Origin: Galerina marginata
Taxonomy: Eukaryota > Basidiomycota > Agaricomycetes > Agaricales > Galerinaceae
Direction of reading: 5' to 3'
Assembly (NCBI GenBank): GCA_023014335.1
Contig: JAECYW010000009.1
Coordinates: 186,001-250,000 of the forward strand
DNA length: 64,000 nt
The notes under the pieces are model-generated. The model searched no databases and was not told the DNA's origin. It saw only the letters and a list, made by a program, of their open reading frames with translations. How positions within the stretch are numbered: position 1 is the first letter of the stretch; every line of letters begins with the position of its first letter. This document shows positions 43,621 through 55,378 of this stretch, piece by piece. A program made the translations under genes and the position numbers.

Positions 43621-43782
43621 GTAGCGACATTGTATGCAGATGGTTCTGTAGATGGCGGCCTTTCTTTTTTTGATTTACCTCGAATGCCGAGCATCTTCCG
43701 CGTCGTCAATTTGTTCTTACCGTTTATATTTCGGCCCATAATGATATTTCTTTTCATTCATCCATAACAGAAAAGTCAACTA

Positions 43783-45386
43783 CACTACCTCGGCAAAAAG
43801 ATTGTCCCACGCCGTTTGCGATCAAGTTTGACTTATAATGCGACAACCGCAAAACGCGCGGGTAGAATATTAAATGCAGAGCAAAGGCTATGTAAATGGG
43901 AAAGTGGATTCTGAATTGTGAGGTACGAACGTAAAAATACAAGTTACAGGGAGGCTCAGACTACGGCAAGTCCGAAAATGGACCATAACTAAAAAGGAAA
44001 ACGAGAGCATACCTGCTCAGAACGAAGGAAATTTGAACGTTTAAACCTTGTTATCTAGTACCTAGTGTTCCCTCCGTTGGCAAGATAAACTGCAGCAACT
44101 CTACGGGGCAAAGATTCATACAACTTGTCAATAAATGAAATGTCAATCTTATACCACTCCTCCTGCAATGCGATCCACAAATCATCTTCAGAATGAGGCA
44201 GAGGGTTGCGTGATCGAACACGGCGATCCAGGTGGTCCCAAAGATTCTCTATAATGTTAATATCGGGGCTATTTGGTGGCCACGGGAGCAAATCCATCTT
44301 GTGTTTGCGAAACCATGCTTGAACGACCTTGGAAGTGTGCTTTGGGTCATTGTCCTGCTGAAAATAGCGGTCGTGATAATCTAGACCAAGGTCCTTGTAA
44401 GTACCTAGGACATCGTCCTGCAGTATTTCGCAGTATAGCTCCTTGTTGAGGTTTCCTTCGATGCGTACAATGCGTCCAACCACAAACGGCGTTATCATTG
44501 CCCATACCGGAACCTTCCCGGCACCATGCTTCAGCTTCTTCTTCGTAAACCGGGGATCCAAACGTTCCCCTGGTCTCCTCCAACACCATTCCATCCCATC
44601 AGATCCAAAAACAGGGAAGTTGGACTCGTCACAGAAGTCAACAGCCCTCCAGTTGTCGACCGTCCATTCTAAACGTTCCTCAGCCCACTTCTTCCGCACG
44701 TGTAGGTTCTTGTAGGAGATAAATGGGACTGAGCGGCGAATATGAGGAGCAAGACCTTCTTCTCGAAGTGCACGCTTGAGGGTATCAACAGAAACCTCCG
44801 GGAAGTACTCGCGCTGCAGGTCTGAAGCATCGTGGGCTGTTTGATTTGACAAGTGTCGGCAGGCATTTCGCACGTCACGAGGGGTAAGCTTGCGAGGCCG
44901 ACCTGTGGAATGTCCAACCTCATAATAGTTTTCCTTCTCTCCATATCTCTTCACGATGCGGTTGATTTGACGATCGGAGAGGTCGTGACGGCCAGTCAGA
45001 GCAGCCCGGATGTCATCATTAGAGTACCCGGCCGCTCTCATTGTGCAGATCTTTGCACGTTTCGTTGGGGTCGTATTAGGAGCCATAGGAGGATTGTAGA
45101 CATAAGCAAGTTAAAGTGGAAGTGCGGTTTACGGTTGGGATACAGTTGTTGTGAAATTTGTTGGACGCGACGCGTTTAAATATCCCACGGTCACGGCACT
45201 CAAAAGTTTACTACCCCCGCATGTGCCGTGAACCTCGTTCAATGCTCTAATTTTTTTCCGATTGCTTAGAATAGATATAGGTGCTCGTTATTACCATTAG
45301 AGTTTTTCAAGGAATTCAGTTTTTCTGGAGATAGAGGTTATTCTTTATGAAAAACGTGATTGGACAATCTTTTTGCCGAGGTAGTG
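43783..45386. mobile_element. Tc1/mariner transposon, apparently intact, 1604 bp
   Basis: Perfect 25-bp TIRs (CACTACCTCGGCAAAAAGAT and five more bases) lie at 43783-43807 and 45362-45386. They are flanked by TA at 43781-43782 and 45387-45388, the target-site duplication of Tc1/mariner. The element encodes one uninterrupted transposase on the minus strand. It sits about 160 bp beyond the last recognisable part of the ISWI pseudogene. Identical TIRs and an open transposase suggest recent arrival and possible activity. Confidence 0.95.
44055..45086 (-). CDS. Tc1/mariner transposase, 343 aa, DD34E
   Basis: One frame from ATG 45086 to stop at 44055. The N-terminal helix-turn-helix region covers PTKRAKICTMRAAGYSNDDI and DLSDRQINRIVKRYGEK, with a GRPRKLTPRD linker (GRPR-type hook). 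The catalytic domain has D153 in VDFCDESNF, D245 in YFQQDNDPKHTS and E280 in PNSPDINIIENLW, so the spacing D245-E280 is 34 residues (DD34E). Length and motif order are those of complete Tc1 transposases. It cuts and pastes the flanking 25-bp TIR element at TA sites. No stop, frameshift or missing catalytic residue is visible. Non-autonomous relatives were not seen in the window. Confidence 0.96.
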   Translation of the reverse strand: MAPNTTPTKRAKICTMRAAGYSNDDIRAALTGRHDLSDRQINRIVKRYGEKENYYEVGHSTGRPRKLTPRDVRNACRHLSNQTAHDASDLQREYFPEVSVDTLKRALREEGLAPHIRRSVPFISYKNLHVRKKWAEERLEWTVDNWRAVDFCDESNFPVFGSDGMEWCWRRPGERLDPRFTKKKLKHGAGKVPVWAMITPFVVGRIVRIEGNLNKELYCEILQDDVLGTYKDLGLDYHDRYFQQDNDPKHTSKVVQAWFRKHKMDLLPWPPNSPDINIIENLWDHLDRRVRSRNPLPHSEDDLWIALQEEWYKIDISFIDKLYESLPRRVAAVYLANGGNTRY

Positions 45387-45639
45387 TAAGTACCAAGTCA
45401 CCGACTTGGCTCTCCGCGGACGGCTGAGGTTTTCCAGAGAAATGGCCCATTAATTTCCTCTCTTCACCTTGCCTATGCAACTTGGTCATGGTGAATTTAC
45501 GAGTAATTCTTGTCGGCCTTCAACTGAGAGAGCTGTCGCATTTATCTCAAAAGGAAGTGCCCACATTTATGCAGGGGAATGGGCGAGGTTACAGGTATCT
45601 GTGGATGACGTACCGTGTTTGCCTCTCATGTGTATATAA

Positions 45640-45653
45640 AATACCCGAGAAAA
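45640..45653 (+). promoter_or_regulatory. TATA box of the F-box/LRR-like gene
   Basis: GTATATAAAATACC lies about 140 bp upstream of the ATG at 45784, in the right orientation and distance for a fungal core promoter. Confidence 0.5.
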
Positions 45654-45783
45654 TACCTTCACGCCTCTTAATCACCTCCATTTTTTTGACGAACCATCCT
45701 ACCTGCGACTACGTGGAATTCGACGAATACCCGCCTCTTTTCCCTCTCAGGTCCTTCCAGTATACAGGAGTCACATACAAGTC

Positions 45784-47183
45784 ATGGCCTCATCAGTAAC
45801 CAAGTCGCTTGCTTCAATTTCTCTCGAAGAGCGTCAACATTTCCCACAAGAACTAATCGATCTTCTCATCGAACACATTGACCAAGGATTAGAGAAAAAT
45901 GAAGCACGGAATGCACTTGAAGCTTGCACACTCGTCTCCCGTTCCTTCAGCGCTAAATCCCGCAAACACCTTCTATCAGCAATCGTGATATCAGAACGGG
46001 TACCGGACCTGGTAGGAAGACGATCCCACTGGGCAGAATCGAAATCAGCTCTTCGCCAGCAACTAGAGTCCCTATGCTTACTCATAGAAAGCAAGTCCGA
46101 CTTCCATACTTTCATACGCAAAGTTCATATCCAAGTAGGATCGAAAACACTGTTCGGTGGTTCGTCCGGATTACATTCGGTGCTTGGCGCGCTGGCATCT
46201 CATGCGACAAATCTGGAGACTCTTTGGATCACAGGAAACAAAATTTTCCCCGTTTCCTGGCCGCACAGCGAACAATTAATAGCCCGTCCACTAAATAATC
46301 TGCTCAGTTCAGTGAAATTCAGCCATCTGCGGATCTCATGCCTGTCGGACCTTTCAACAGATATTTTGACGCGGTGTCCATCTGTGCGGTCCTTTCACCT
46401 TGTTTCTACCACATTCAAGCAAGCCGAAAACACCAGTTCTCAAAGTAGATCGCATCCCACATCACTCGAGCAACTTGACTTACAACTGTGCATAAACGCC
46501 TTCCGTCAAAACCTCGCCCACCTTAACATCAATCTATCCAATCTTCGGCGACTTCGATTGCAGATCGAAAACCATTGGGATTTCTTGAGTGCCCGGGACT
46601 TGATCGAAGGCGCAAGACTTTCCCTCAGGTCCCTCGAATTGTGGGTTTTTGACGTTGTTCTCTTTGTCTTGACAGGAATTTGATGACGCCTGTACGTAGG
46701 CAGCTTCCAGTTCCGTACGAACTGCCCATTCCCGGGCACAGCTTTCCAGAAGCCTCTATAGATATAAGCAGACTCCCAAAGCTCGTCAATCTTCGACTGA
46801 GTATCCACACCAGAATGGCCGGAGTCATGCCGTCCATGGAAGGAATTTTTGTCCTCCTCACCCATCTCACACGTCCAACACGACTTCGATCGATCGAGAT
46901 CGACCTTAATGCTAGTGTTTGGTTACCTGAGGTGTTCCATTTCTTCGAGAATGGGGATCCGGCATGGACCGTCTTGGACCCCGACAATCTACGCGAAAAA
47001 CACCCCCTCCTCCAAAGTGTCTCTGTGAAATTAGACCTCAGAGTCAATCTCCCGCCTCAACACCCGGGACTCATGGGGGAAGATATGGCCAGATCGCTTC
47101 AGAGTATATTATTATCACTCATTTTACCCTCTTCTTGCACGTCCATCGCTCCTGCTCTCAATGTGGATGTCGTTGTACGTTGA
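45784..47183 (+). CDS. F-box/LRR-like protein, one short intron
   Basis: Exons 45784-46640 and 46676-47183 join in frame (TT then GAATTTG, giving SLELNLMTPVRRQ). The intron is only 35 nt, with a GTGGGT donor and CTTGACAG end. An F-box-like start (HFPQELIDLLIEHID, then ALEACTLVSRSFSAKSRKHL) is followed by leucine-rich segments (ATNLETLWITGNK, FSHLRISCLSDL, TSLEQLDLQLCIN, LSNLRRLRLQIENHW, LRSIEIDLNASVW), as in Agaricomycete F-box proteins with an LRR-like tail. The likely role is substrate recognition in an SCF ubiquitin ligase. Unspliced translation would end after residue 299 (VLFVLTGI), so splicing matters for the C-terminal third. Confidence 0.78.
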
Positions 47184-47499
47184 AAAAGAGCTTCCATTTT
47201 GGATTACTAGAGAGTTTCAGTCTCATCTGCCGTTTGTAATGAAATCCGATTTCTCGTAGAGAGCTAGCTGAACTGTATAAAATGGGTTCGTCCCCCTTGG
47301 TCCTGGGTCGGAACAGAACGACATCCCAGATAAAAGGCAATATCGGTAGGCAGCCATCTTCGAAATATCTATTCGCCTCTCTTCGTCTTGCCAATCTTTT
47401 TACGTCACAATATAAGAAGGTTATATTCAATGATTGTGTTGGTGCTCTGCTACTTCTGCGGGTACAGGGCCGAATGCAAATTAAGGAGAGTGCGCGGGT

Positions 47500-50100
47500 T
47501 GTCTAATTCCATAAGTGAATGACGAGGAATAAATCAAAAATCCGCGCCAACAGCATCAACTGTATACAGACCCATCCTCTTCGACTTTGTTCGCTCCTCC
47601 GATATGCTCGGTTGGTTTCCACGGCGCTTCCTCTTGAGGCGCCTATCTCAAAGTAGCGGATCTCACCCAAGGACCAGGCATTCCAAGCCAAGACCCTGTC
47701 TCGCCCGCTACTCCGCCAATGTACCACACATACACCTTGAAGCGCTGTGCTGCGAAGAGATGCACGGTATGGCAATTTCGAGTGTCGAGCCCTGGTGCTA
47801 CGTCACTTGCGAGGAAGCTGTCGATCGAGCTGAGTTGCTTCGTAATCGGGGGTCCAGTGAATGCGAGACTGAGGCTGGCTGGTTCTGCGGTTGAGGCGGT
47901 AGTCAGAGGAAAGGACAGAGGGGACACCTGCTTTCGTGCTTGTACCTAAGGAACCGTCGACCTTCCAGTTACCGACACTGAACAATTAGGGATTGGCCGA
48001 ACGTTCGAAAAAGCTGGATTTCTGAAGCTACTGACAGTTAGACGGTGACCAAGTGAGTGAGCGCAGTACAAACATTGTAATAGTTCAGCTGATCGTGCTC
48101 GACCACGTCGTTGGGCTGATTATCAACATGAAGATATTATGCGTACAGGACGCAAATTGGTATTCAGACACAGTCCTCGTTCCGAACAGAGGGACACCAA
48201 TGTGGCGCAGAGTATAGAGAGGCTACGAGGGAGTAAAGCGATGGCGGTTTCGCACCCTGACACGGCCTGAAACAGTTCACTAAGTATCGGTTGAAAGCAC
48301 TACAACGGGCAAATTAAATAACCGACTTACAGCTCAGACTCGGTACTCAGCAAAGCATTTGTTTGGCAAGAAAGGACATTTATCAGAGCGCGAGCACTTC
48401 AAGACGGTCACTTCAACACTTCCGAATCGTAGACCAGTGATTCAAAAAAAAAATTCTACAATAATGGTAATTAAAACAACGAGGTGCCGTTACGAGTAGA
48501 GACAATGTGTAGTACGTACTACGGACGAACTGGTGATAAATAATATGAAGGTAAATCAATTGGAGGAAACGAAAGGAGGAAGGACAGAAAGCACCGACGT
48601 CCTCCGACGTCCTCAATAGGGGGACACGAAAATGTCGCCGTCGTTACCCCTGAATTGGCAGGCAATAAACAAAGTGAAACCGTTTGACAACGTCGTCGGT
48701 GCCTGTCATAGTGAGCACCCAACCCGCCGCCCCCGGAAGGAGGATTACGGGACGAATTCAGGAGGGATGCTGAACTTGAGAGCCAGTCTCCAGGTCAGGC
48801 TAGGGAGCGCTGGCTCGCAGGGTCCAGAATATGTTTGTCCTGAAGGGCAACGTCAGACGACGGTAACGCGAGCCGACGGAGCTAAAGGCGGTGTTGAATG
48901 AGCGTACGCTGGAATAGAGAGAGATATAGGCATACCTTGAGGGCAGAGTAAGTGGTTTCGGAGATCTTGAGCCTGCTCCTGGCAGTGGAGCTGCTCAATA
49001 ATTATCAACACCCAGACTGAACCATCGCCGTGGCTGACGCAATGAAGGCAATGGCATCACGACAAGGTGAAGGCAGTAACCTCGTGTACATGGTCGACGG
49101 TAATGTGATCCCGTTGTCGGGAAGACAGGGAGGACGGTTGTTCTCTGAGCACAGGAGTGAGGAAAGCCAGTTGTCGACACCGAGAAGTGATTGGGCGCGC
49201 CTACGTCACTAAGTGATCAATAGGGAGTCGATGAAGGAAAAAGGAAACATACCAAATGTCAACACCTTCGAAGTCGCAAATCGTCCAAAAGGGCCGGGTC
49301 AAACAAAGACAATACCTGTAGAAAGGTTTAGCGGATCAAATCGCATTATGTTTAAGTCCGAAACGAGGTACAGGAAACCCAGTACAAAACGAATAAAAAA
49401 AGGGCAACAGGTGACTTACAATATTTGTGGTGACTCCATGGGAGAGGGGGTCAATAACGCCTAAAAACATTGGTAATAGGGTCAGACATCTTCCATAAGT
49501 ATCAGAAAAAAATGTGGCAGGGTACTGGAGGCGCGCAGTATTACGGTCTGGATTTGTCCAATAATGATCATCCAGTCCCCATTGTTAAGCCTGACGGCGT
49601 CGACGCGTTTTGAAAGACTAGAGATGCGAAAATCGCGGCTCAACGACCAAGGAGTAAAACCTACAGATCTCTAAAACCACGTCAAGATAGGTACGAAAAT
49701 GAAAAAAAAAAAAAAGCTCTATGCACCTTTGCTAGAGCGGAGTCCAGGAGGACCGAGGCCGACCCCGAGATTGGTGTATCGATTTGGGCATGCGGTTCGC
49801 CATGAAGAGCTGGAGTGGCGAAGGGCACGCAAACAGTGGAACCGCAAGGCGAGATGGGCGGTGGAAACAAGGAGGGAAGGGCAGTAACGATTTTCGTCCT
49901 GACTTTATATGTTGTCGCACGGACCCTGACAGTCAAATTTGGGCCGGCTCCCCCGATCGGGTTCCCGGCGTCGGCCCGTCGGGACGAACCTGGTCCTGGT
50001 CGCCATTGGCCAAACACCCAACAACGACTCGATATAGCAGCAAAGATTAGATACTGACTGGAACCGCAACGTTCTGTTGGATCTCCTTCCATCTTACTCT
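47500..50100 (-). other. Minus-strand intron-rich region, gene not resolved
   Basis: Exon-like minus-strand pieces include 47927-47643 (PASLSLAFTGPPITKQLSSI, FAAQRFKVYVWYIGGVAGET), a stretch around 48760-48840 (DKHILDPASQRSLA) behind a good GTATGC...CTTCAG intron, and one near 49030-49180. An ATATAAAGTC TATA-like string lies at about 49903 on the minus strand. I could not join the pieces in frame and know no matching family. The upstream part near 49.9 kb resembles the sequence near 58.2 kb (CGCACGGACCCTGA shared), hinting at paralogous promoters. Confidence 0.3.
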
Positions 50101-50168
50101 CACCAGTAAATTGACTGATTTTACTACTTCTGTTCTTCTGGATTATACCCCAGCCGTCGAGGTTCTAA

Positions 50169-51833
50169 ATGGAATCAGTAAACACGACTCAAAATCAACA
50201 AAGAGGATCTGAATCGCCTAGCCAAACGAACTCGCCAATTATGATGCTTCACCTAGATATCCTTCGCGAGGTATTCCTATCTAATGCCAACATTTTCACA
50301 GAAAGAAACTGCCTGGACACTACTCGTCTATGTTCTCAAGTCTGTTACACCTGGCGATCACTCATTCTTAACTCTCCCACCATATGGGGCCGTCTCCTAC
50401 AGCTGAGCGCACTGGAACGATGTACTGAGCATTGGAGGGAGGAAGTTTTAAACAGGAGCGGGAACAGCCTCCTTTGGGTATACGGCCGCGCATCGGGTTC
50501 CCTCACTAACCCCCGCCTCGGAACAGAGTTCTTCTATCGTATTCTCAATGTGTACTGGGAACGAATCGAGCACCTCAACATAATCATCACGGACCCGCCT
50601 ATCGACGAAGATCTGTGGCAGCCTCTCCTAAAGCCAGCGCCATTCCTCCAATCGTTCTCTGTTGTTCCTTTAGGTTTGAGACGGGTACCCATTTTTTCGG
50701 CGTCTAATTCTAACAAACCTTCAACACCTTTATTTTCCAACCATGCACCTGTATTACGCAAATTTTGCACGCATAGTTTTTCTTTCAGCCTCAGATCTCC
50801 ATGGCTCGCGGACCTCCGCATTTTCCACCTCTTTCACCCCGTCTCTGTTTCCGAAATCCTGAACGCTCTCCGTTCGACACCATTCCTTACAACCCTCGCT
50901 ATATCTGGCACGGAAGAATTCTCCCTAGATTCATCTTCTCTACCCTCCGTGATTCTTGCCAACCTAACCTCCCTAAGTTTTACGGACGTCTGGTTACCCC
51001 ATGTGACACAATTTATAACACACATCCGCCCATCGAACGGATGCAGTCTTCTCTGCACGAGCGAGTTCAGCTCGAATGTGAGCGAAGATCTGCAAGCTTT
51101 ATCCCGTCCTCTGTCCAGTTGGTTCCAGAGCTACCTCTGCAATAACCACGTCACATCGATCCGCTTTGATCTCGGATCTAACAGATTTTGGGTTTTCGAC
51201 AAAACAGCTTATCCTTGCACCCATAAGCCGGTATTCAGTACATTTATCACACCTGCCATGCAGCCCCTACCTCCAGAGTCGTACGACTTATTCCCGTCGT
51301 TATTTTCCAACTGCGACTTCTCGACCGTGTTACAGCTCGACTTGACAATTCCCCACTTACCGCCCACAAACCTCCCCGCCTTCTCCCCTCTTTTTTCTTC
51401 ATTCTCATCACTTGGCTCTCTTTCCACCGACGAGCAAACCCTTTCCACCATCCTCTCCACCCCTACCCCTACCCCTCCCGAAAACGCCGAAACAGCTGAC
51501 CGCATTACCGACTTCTTCCCTCACCTCCATAACCTCAGAATGCGCGTGCTTAAAGAGCGCCACCCAGAGTTTGATTCTGATTCCGGCGCGAACACCAGTC
51601 ATGCCAGTGTTAATGTACGACCGCTCTTACGATTCCTCCGCACCCGCCCAACGCCGATCCAGACACTGGACATCGGGGAAATATCCAAGTGGACGAATTT
51701 AGATATGACGTCCCTCGAAGAGATGACAGGGCTACATGTTATGTGGTATACTAACGATGAGTGTTTCAATTATACTTGTGGATCCGGGAAGCCGGAGAGT
51801 TTGTTATTTACGGCGACTGCTGTCGATTTCTGA
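50169..51833 (+). CDS. F-box protein, 554 aa
   Basis: Single exon from ATG 50169 to TGA 51833. The F-box-like motif is at residues about 25-75: PIMMLHLDILREVFLSNANI, then LCSQVCYTWRSLILNSPTIW. An LRR-like body follows (RIEHLNIIITDPPIDEDLW, ADLRIFHLFHPVSVSEILNA, TSLSFTDVWLPHVTQFI, LHNLRMRVLKERH, FLRTRPTPIQTLDIGEISKW). This is the same family as the genes at 18804-20195 and 45784-47183 but longer and with clearly different sequence. It presumably supplies substrate specificity to an SCF ligase. The Pro/Thr run TPTPTPPENAE at about residue 435 is a disordered insert. Confidence 0.82.
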   Translation: MESVNTTQNQQRGSESPSQTNSPIMMLHLDILREVFLSNANIFTERNCLDTTRLCSQVCYTWRSLILNSPTIWGRLLQLSALERCTEHWREEVLNRSGNSLLWVYGRASGSLTNPRLGTEFFYRILNVYWERIEHLNIIITDPPIDEDLWQPLLKPAPFLQSFSVVPLGLRRVPIFSASNSNKPSTPLFSNHAPVLRKFCTHSFSFSLRSPWLADLRIFHLFHPVSVSEILNALRSTPFLTTLAISGTEEFSLDSSSLPSVILANLTSLSFTDVWLPHVTQFITHIRPSNGCSLLCTSEFSSNVSEDLQALSRPLSSWFQSYLCNNHVTSIRFDLGSNRFWVFDKTAYPCTHKPVFSTFITPAMQPLPPESYDLFPSLFSNCDFSTVLQLDLTIPHLPPTNLPAFSPLFSSFSSLGSLSTDEQTLSTILSTPTPTPPENAETADRITDFFPHLHNLRMRVLKERHPEFDSDSGANTSHASVNVRPLLRFLRTRPTPIQTLDIGEISKWTNLDMTSLEEMTGLHVMWYTNDECFNYTCGSGKPESLLFTATAVDF

Positions 51834-52245
51834 TGCGTGCTAGATAGCTAGATTGCCTGTAATAAAAACCAAAATCAAAATTCAGTATTTGAAGAGAATT
51901 CGCCGTTAATCGCTCCTGCATATACTCTGACCGTTTATTTGTTTTCTCTCTCGTCGTGGAGTCGTCGACAGGCACCGTCAACAGCGGCTGGATTCGAAAT
52001 CGTCTCATTCTTCGCCTTGACTGACGTCGAGATTAAGCGGCTTCTCGAGTCGTCGTACCTCTACATTCCTTGATGCAACCTTCTTTTTCTTTCCAACTAA
52101 TGTGTCGCGCTTCTCCTTACCTTCTTTTTCACGGCGTCGCATCCACTTATATCTTTTCCTTCGCTTTTTCGCTCTCGTTTCAGGCTGATTTACAGCCAGG
52201 GAAATGACAGTTCGTCCAAAGTACTGAAGTTTAAATTCCTGTCTA

Positions 52246-54116
52246 TCACTTAACAAACTCAATCCCAGTCGAATTAAAAGTCTCCAAGGCCCTGATCGAT
52301 GACGGGATCCTCGTAGTCGAAACATCGCACGCGGCAGCCTCGCGCAAGTTGAGCACGAGTCGCGAACCCTATTGGTATTATAAAATTATCAACCCAGTAG
52401 TATACCTAACTGGCCGATATACTTACTGCAACAATGAGCGAAATAGCCATCCACCTAAAGGAATATTCGATCAGTCCATACAAAGGGATGGAATAGAGGT
52501 ACGCACGGCTCATATAGGATTGTCAAAGGCCCGGAAACCAATTCACCAGTGATTACACCACCGATTAGAGTCACTGAGCAGAAATGAGTCCCAAATAAAC
52601 GCAGAACAAGTTCGACTTACCGACGACACTAAAAGGATGGTTAAAATAAACATAACTAATATAACTTGTGATCTCGAGATTCAACTCACGCGAGAAAATA
52701 CACGGTCCCGTCTCCGATAAAAGCCACTGCTAGTGGCGACAATCTATACCTCCCTCCAGCTCGCCTAGCCTCCCTGGCACTATTAATGAATTGGGCGAGT
52801 GTCATGATAAAACAGATTACTGCTCGTTTTAATCAGCTCTTGATATTCAGCCGATAAAGCGAATTGTACCTGAGACGATTATAGACACGGTCCTGTAAGG
52901 TATTTAGTGAGCGACTAGGTAGTCAACAAGAATGATTATTTACCACATAGTTGTTATACCTGAAAGATCAACAGGGCCAGTGAGGCACCCCAGTATTCGT
53001 ACGCCGGAGGGAGTCGCAATTGTTCCTTTCACGGTCGACTTGCCTATCTTAACGGCGAAATATAGCTGAACCTTGAGACTTAATATATAAGTGCGTCGGA
53101 CTGTAAAGAGGCATAAAAAGAACATACCGCAATCTCGCCTAAAGCAGAAGTGTTACGAGTATTGTAGAACGACTCGAGAAAGCTACGTACCGGAAAAAAG
53201 AACACAAAGAAAACTCAGTACTGTACAACGGAAATTTCGGGTGAAATCAGTGAAATTATTCAATGAAGCGTGGTCCATTTCTTACCATGAAGGCTGCGTC
53301 CGTAGAGGGCGTATAAACGAATGCCGAGGATGCCGTTAACAAGGCCCAATAGAAATGGATTTGAACCACTATAGGCATATGATGAGTTGTAGGTCGAAAC
53401 ACAAAATGTATGCGCTTACAAGGACACAGCAAAGCCAAAGAAAACGTGACACCTGAATGTCCAGGGGATACAGTAAGCAAACGACTTGGTGAGCTCGGTA
53501 TTCAGAACAACGAACCTCTTTAAATGTGTTCCCATCAGCTACCAAGTTCGTTGCAACCGAGGATATAGTTACTTACAGTTACAGAAGTTTGGACGGTCGA
53601 ATAAACTGTGAGAATATTATCAATAAACTCCCTACAAGGCTGGCAGTAAGTCGATATGAACTCGCCAATTGTGTTTAACCTGACAAAGGCACAGTCTGCA
53701 TTCGTCTTACAAGGTCGGGTGGAAGATGCGAGGCTTACAATGTTTGAGCGAGACCCCAGTATCGCAGCACCAGATACAACCCCGTAGGAAGGGACCATCT
53801 CCCACTATCGTGTCGCTCGTCAGTCACTAGAGTAGCGGGTTGCCTGAATCAAACATTTCACCTCCAAATATAAGTCACCTATTTGGAGCGATGAGGAAAA
53901 CAAGTACAGTGACCAGGATATTACCCACCTCGCGGGGGAGAGTCGAGATTGTGTCGTAAACTATCACTGTTAGGCCGGAGACTTTTCACGGACGATTCGT
54001 GTCAGCTTAGTTGCCAGTGGAGAATGCTGAAGCAACTTACCCCAAACGTATGATGTTAGTTGTGTTTCCGATATTCCCTCGAGGAGGAAGTCTGAGCTAG
54101 GAGGGGGGGGCATCAT
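52246..54116 (-). CDS. DUF6533-domain membrane protein, multi-exon
   Basis: Starts MMPPPPSSDFLLEGISETQL (ATG 54116). After a GTAAGT intron the frame continues VSGLTVIVYDTISTLPRE. A later exon carries the DUF6533 core GRWSLPTGLYLVLRYWGLAQ, then LLNTIGEFISTYCQPCREFI, then GLVNGILGIRLYALYGRSLH. Further exons include SPLAVAFIGDGTVYFLA. The last exon RLVLNLREAAACDVSTTRIP ends in FNSTGIEFVK with stop at 52246-52248. Motif order (IYDxxxTLxxE, RWSxxxxLYxxxRYW, RLYALYGRS, RLVLNLRE) matches DUF6533 proteins, seven-helix receptor-like membrane proteins of unknown ligand that are expanded in Agaricomycetes. The exon between PRE and GRWSL was not resolved. Confidence 0.72.
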
Positions 54117-54304
54117 TCGTCGTCGTAGTCGTAAGCGGAAGTTGAGGGAAGTGGTGGCCGTTCGTGTATATGGCCGGGAAAAGAAAGGTTGACGGTTGTT
54201 TCCTCGCACACTGGGTATTAATACAATGCGTCTGGCGGTCCTAAACGGAATCAAGTGACTGGTCGATCGTGGCGCATGAGAAATGTCAGGGTCCTATGGC
54301 TTGT

Positions 54305-54754
54305 TCAGGTATCGTTTTCGTCAAATAAGGGTCCCACCTTAATAATATTATAGGACAGTACCACGCTCACGGTGACTGAATTGAACTTCTGGTGTCGGGC
54401 CAAATTATAGTCGCAGGCAGGATTCCTGACGTGTGGCAATCCACCCACAATTCGCACTATGGGAAATTTCGGCGCAGAGCGCTGTCCAATTAAAAAATGA
54501 CCTTTTACAGGGGTTAAATTAAAAACATCCATATGGTCACCGGTGTAGGGGTTCAGTCCATGGCGTAGCACATTCGGCGTGAAGTTAGTGGCAACCAGGC
54601 CCCACAGATGAACCCTACGCATTCCTGTATACAATTTGAACTTTGAAGCCGATGTTATCCTGAGGACAGAAGGTTCGCGGTAGGGCAGGCAGAATTGTAA
54701 TGGAAAGCCCATACCAGCACCAGTCACGGGGAATAGCGAGCCGGCCAGGCCCAC
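54305..54754 (-). CDS. Open frame of 149 codons, doubtful gene
   Basis: Uninterrupted frame containing FKLYTGMRRVHLWGLVATNF, GLNPYTGDHMDVFNLTPVKG and VTVSVVLSYNIIKVGPLFDE. No family is recognised, and no promoter or paralogue was seen. It lies directly upstream of the DUF6533 gene, where a 5' region is expected, so it may be chance. Confidence 0.25.
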   Translation of the reverse strand: MGLAGSLFPVTGAGMGFPLQFCLPYREPSVLRITSASKFKLYTGMRRVHLWGLVATNFTPNVLRHGLNPYTGDHMDVFNLTPVKGHFLIGQRSAPKFPIVRIVGGLPHVRNPACDYNLARHQKFNSVTVSVVLSYNIIKVGPLFDENDT

Positions 54755-55378
54755 GAGATGAACATTAAATGTTAAACGGTTGGCCTGGTGCGAGATTTGC
54801 TCAGAAAAAGCTATTCAAAATCTTTGAAAATCGAGAGGGGGGCGCGGCATGGAAGGCTGGATACGGAATTACGTGCAAGTTGACGGCCAGTGAATAGTAG
54901 GCTTCCAATTCATCTTGTTGTCTACAACGACGTCGATGATCAGTTCGACATCAGCATGTAGGATAAGAAATGAATGTAAGTTACGTATAGCTTGAGCCCA
55001 CAAGAGGGATATTCGCGTCAGCTTCACGCCGACGCAGGAGCATGGGCGACTCGGTCGACGAATCTACTCTTTAGTTATCAATACAACATCAGAAAACAGG
55101 CATATATAAAACGAACTAAATAATTCCGAAGGTTCTGATTGGAAAGCAACCGCATATTTGAACGCATCATCAACAAAGAGAATATCGTTCGAATGGAATT
55201 CGTGCCGCAGGACGTTAGTGGCAGCAATAAGAGGTGTTTTTAGAAGGTTCCGCCTACAGGAAAATGTCAGGATGGAATGAATGTAACGTACTTCATACTG
55301 ACCTAGTCACTGTCCACGCAGTCGCGGATTGCCCACTCCTATAATTTGCGTCGTACTGTCACAGAATAGTAGTCAAGA

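Noticed and set aside
44347..44944. Additional ORFs within the mariner element
   Set aside because: Alternative frames of the intact transposase.
46506..47047. Minus-strand ORFs opposite the F-box/LRR gene
   Set aside because: Antisense shadows without protein features.
49682..50092. 136-codon minus-strand ORF starting MEGDPTERCG
   Set aside because: Contains splice-like sites and a TATA-like string, ends in a poly-F run from a T tract, and has no family resemblance.
52005..52325. Basic 106-codon minus-strand ORF
   Set aside because: The frame of the DUF6533 last exon (RLVLNLREAAACD) overlaps it and explains the sequence better.
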